Shown: positions 31,965 to 34,164 of the stretch, in pieces | Position numbering within the stretch: the first letter of the stretch is position 1 | How the letters are laid out: the number at the start of each line of letters is the position of its first letter | NCBI GenBank assembly: GCA_902792555.1 | Contig: CADAZW010000023.1 | Coordinates: forward strand, 1 to 34,164 | Origin: an uncultured Bacteroidales bacterium | GTDB lineage: Bacteria; Bacteroidota; Bacteroidia; Bacteroidales; Bacteroidaceae | DNA length: 34,164 nt | Direction: 5' to 3' | Notes under the pieces: generated by a model | Told to the model about the DNA's origin: nothing | Database searches by the model: none | What the model saw: only the letters and a program-made list of their open reading frames with translations | Program-made: the position numbers and the translations under genes

Positions 31965-34164
31965 TTATCTTTTTCGTACCACGACTTTCTTGCCGTTGCG
32001 CACATAAATGTTGCCAGGCTGCAGGTCGGTGACAGGACGTCCGTTAAGGTCATAAATTGATTGACCGTTGACCGTCGGCCATTGACCATTGGCGATTGAC
32101 TCTTGACCATTCCTAATTTCTAATTCCTCATTCCTAATTTCCTCTATTCCGGAGATGATGTCTTCATAGTCATCGAGGTCGCCTACCAATATGCCGTATT
32201 CCTCGTTAGCCCAGTCGGAGTTCTTATAGTCTTCCAGCGCGCTCTTGTACACATGGATCACGCGATTCTTGTTTTCAGAGAACATCCACGCGCCGAGGCT
32301 GGGCGGCGTGAGCGGCTTGACATAGACGTCCTGCAGCTCGTTGCTGCTGTAGAACGCGCCCTGCTGTATGGTCTTCACCCCGCTGCCTATGACGGCTCGC
32401 TTGAGGTTGAGGCAGTAGGCAAAGGCGTCGCCGCCAATGGTGCTCACGTTGTCGGGGATGACGGCCTCCAGCAGTCCGCTGCGTGCAAAAGCGTTGGTGC
32501 CAATCTTGATGGCGCTCTCGGGCAGGCGTACGGTGATAAGGTTGTAGCAGTCGTAGAACATGAAGTCGCCCACGGTGTTGGACGCCAGCTTATGTCCGTC
32601 GTAGTATGATGAGCCGCCTATGACCATCTTGGCGTCCTGCATGTCCACCGCCATGAGGTCACACTCCTGTGTCAGGCGTCGCAGCTCCTTGGCATCAGAG
32701 CTATTCATTTTGCCGCTGACCACGGCTTTTATCACGTTGTCGGTGAGCGAGTCGGCAAGGCCTCCGGCTATCGCCTGTTCCACAAACTGTGTGCCGTAGC
32801 CTGCCTTGGGAATCTCGCGCAGGGCGCCGCCGGTGCCGAGCGAATACATGGTGAAGTCGGTGCTCACTCCGGCCGGCATGAAGAAATGCCTGTCGTTGGA
32901 GGCATACACCAGCTGACCGTCGGCGTCGAGCATCAGGAATCCCAGTCCGCCCTCGCCGTGGAGGGCATAGATGGTGTCAGACTGCATATAGGTATAGTCG
33001 CCGGGCTCCACGGTAGCCTCGGGCATGAAGTCGGTGTACTGCCCCACGGTGCCGCACTGCCCCACCTTCTCACCGTCGCGGTATGCGCGGTGCTGCCCTG
33101 CCTCTATGATGATGCCGTTGCTGGGCACGTAGTCCACGCGGTCCTCCACAAACAGGATGGCTCGGTTCTTGACGGGGTATTGGGCTATTGCAGCCTTCGT
33201 GCTATTGATGTCCACCAGCCTGTTGGTGACATAGTGGTCGCCGTAGCACTCGAGGTATCGCCTGGTGGCAGGCTCGAAGAATCCGAAGGCGGTGAAGTAG
33301 TCGGTCAGGTCTTCCTGCGCCACCTCACACACCTTGCGCACGAACTTCAGTCCCGAGTTGTTAGTGTTGGTGCTGTAGGTCTGTATCATGTCGTTGCGCA
33401 GAGCCTTGAACAGCTCGGGGTAGAACGAAGTGTTGTTCTGTGCCAGATGGTAGTAGAGGTATAGGGTGTAGAACATGCGGAGGAATCCGTAGTCGGGTCC
33501 TCTCCAGTAGAAGGGCACCTTGTGGCCGAACTCATACATCGTCCTGCTCAGCGGTCGCCCAGTGGATGCCGCGTGTCCCATCAGGTAGCGCACCACGTTG
33601 GCGAAGAGGTCGTTGCTGCCCTCCGTCGTTCCCTCCAGGTTGATGGGGTCCTGCAGCTGGTGGCCGAACTCATGGGCAGTGCCGCCCTCGTCATAGTTCG
33701 CCACGTAGGGGTTCACGCAGATCTGCGAAGCGCCGTTGCTGAGGTGGATGCCGTACTCGGTGGCGTGGGCATAGGACCCCGGCGAGTCGTTGTCCACGTA
33801 AGTGGGGTTGTTGAAGAATCCCGGGTAGAAGGCGTCGCCGCCGCTCAGATACCAGGGCTCGCCGGCCTTCAGGCCGTTGGCCACGTCCTCGCAGATGCCG
33901 AAGAACTCCTTCTCCCACACCGATATGCTGTCCAGCGTGGCGCTGCTCTTGAGTATGGCGTTGGGGTAGTTTCTCTTGAGGATGGATGTCCTGAGGTTCA
34001 TCACCGAGTGCTTGCCCTTCACCACGAAGGTGGTGTAGGTGGCAGCCCTGAGCATGGCCTTGTAGTCGGTGTCAGTGTGGCGCGCAGCGTCGAAGTATCC
34101 GTCAGCCACTCCGCCCTCTATGTGGATCTTGATGTCGGGCCACTCGCTCACCCTCTTGTCCATC
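31965..34164 (-). CDS. M60-like metallopeptidase with BspA-type LRR and sorting tail, 5' partial
   Basis: This secreted zinc peptidase probably cleaves glycoproteins or mucins, as known for M60/enhancin-family proteins. The frame is open to the right edge, so the N-terminus lies outside the window; the Met at 34163 is only the first visible one. The gluzincin motif is GGTAHEFGHQLQDP (near 33665) followed by EGTTEGSND, giving HExxH plus a downstream Glu. Near 32330-32560 are LRR_5 repeats of BspA type (AIKIGTNAFARS, VSTIGGDAFAYC, VKTIQQGAFYSS). The C-terminus has IYDLNGRPV and IYVRNGKKVVVRKR, a sorting-type tail, preceded by about 35 residues of repeat-encoded linker. No neighbouring gene is visible on its 5' side. 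Confidence 0.9.
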   Translation of the reverse strand, partial: MDKRVSEWPDIKIHIEGGVADGYFDAARHTDTDYKAMLRAATYTTFVVKGKHSVMNLRTSILKRNYPNAILKSSATLDSISVWEKEFFGICEDVANGLKAGEPWYLSGGDAFYPGFFNNPTYVDNDSPGSYAHATEYGIHLSNGASQICVNPYVANYDEGGTAHEFGHQLQDPINLEGTTEGSNDLFANVVRYLMGHAASTGRPLSRTMYEFGHKVPFYWRGPDYGFLRMFYTLYLYYHLAQNNTSFYPELFKALRNDMIQTYSTNTNNSGLKFVRKVCEVAQEDLTDYFTAFGFFEPATRRYLECYGDHYVTNRLVDINSTKAAIAQYPVKNRAILFVEDRVDYVPSNGIIIEAGQHRAYRDGEKVGQCGTVGQYTDFMPEATVEPGDYTYMQSDTIYALHGEGGLGFLMLDADGQLVYASNDRHFFMPAGVSTDFTMYSLGTGGALREIPKAGYGTQFVEQAIAGGLADSLTDNVIKAVVSGKMNSSDAKELRRLTQECDLMAVDMQDAKMVIGGSSYYDGHKLASNTVGDFMFYDCYNLITVRLPESAIKIGTNAFARSGLLEAVIPDNVSTIGGDAFAYCLNLKRAVIGSGVKTIQQGAFYSSNELQDVYVKPLTPPSLGAWMFSENKNRVIHVYKSALEDYKNSDWANEEYGILVGDLDDYEDIISGIEEIRNEELEIRNGQESIANGQWPTVNGQSIYDLNGRPVTDLQPGNIYVRNGKKVVVRKR
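32055..32147. repeat. Heptamer repeats encoding the linker before the M60 sorting tail
   Basis: On the + strand, TTGACCG/TTGACCA-like units (to about 32110) are followed by TCCTAAT-like units. The coding strand gives an acidic-polar linker (IEEIRNEELEIRNGQ, then ESIANGQWPTVNGQS) directly before IYDLNGRPV. The order of the two families is the same as in both giant proteins. Confidence 0.88.

Noticed and set aside
34161..34163. Met at the right edge as the true start of the M60 gene
   Set aside because: No signal peptide follows it, although the protein has an exported-type tail; the gene must continue beyond the window.

Overview
The window reads as a chromosomal segment from a fairly GC-rich member of the Bacteroidales, most likely Prevotellaceae or Muribaculaceae-like. 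The evidence is the fused MurF-alanine racemase, a Porin_10-type outer-membrane protein, promoters matching the Bacteroidetes consensus (TTTG, about 19 nt, TAnnTTTG), little use of Shine-Dalgarno sequences, and secreted proteins ending in an 'IYDLxGRxV ... IYxxNGKKV' sorting-type tail. Species cannot be fixed from the sequence alone.

Layout. 1-5920 (+): murF-alr (5' end outside the window), overlapping dnaG, then a D-2-hydroxyacid dehydrogenase and a TRIC/UPF0126 membrane protein. A bidirectional terminator separates these from two tandem paralogous giant secreted proteins (6016-14161, -), each built of six modules of about 200 residues with a tail, and each with its own promoter; the upstream copy (10145-14161) also has its own terminator, and the other ends at the shared one. 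14162-15761 is a gene-poor patch: a decayed flavoprotein gene with an intact promoter, a second coding remnant, an inverted-repeat element and several dense repeat clusters. 15762-19049 (-) encodes an unusual fusion of a GH92 alpha-mannosidase with a C-terminal HExxH metallopeptidase-like (BSP) domain. 19149-19223 is tRNA-Arg(CCG). 19321-31399 (+) holds rarA, a uracil-DNA glycosylase-superfamily gene, a TonB-C-domain lipoprotein, an OmpA lipoprotein, a HerA/DUF853 ATPase, a Na/phosphate symporter, a putative porin, an unknown lipoprotein and class II fructose-bisphosphate aldolase. The right end (31965-34164, -) is a 5'-truncated M60-like metallopeptidase with BspA-type leucine-rich repeats and a sorting tail. 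The GH92-peptidase and the M60 protein fit a glycoprotein/mucin-degrading lifestyle; the rest is mostly housekeeping and envelope function.

The most striking feature is not a gene. Short tandem repeats, mostly of 7-bp units with some 8- and 9-bp units, sit at nearly every gene junction. Several sequence families recur at distant loci. In at least six genes the repeat abuts or nearly abuts the start codon. At two gene ends it contains the stop codon. In several genes it lies inside the coding sequence: in a MurF loop, in the porin, in the signal peptide of the GH92 protein, and at the junction just before the sorting tail of three different secreted proteins. This looks like a mobile or slippage-generated repeat system that supplies leaders, linkers and perhaps recombination handles for moving sorting tails between genes.
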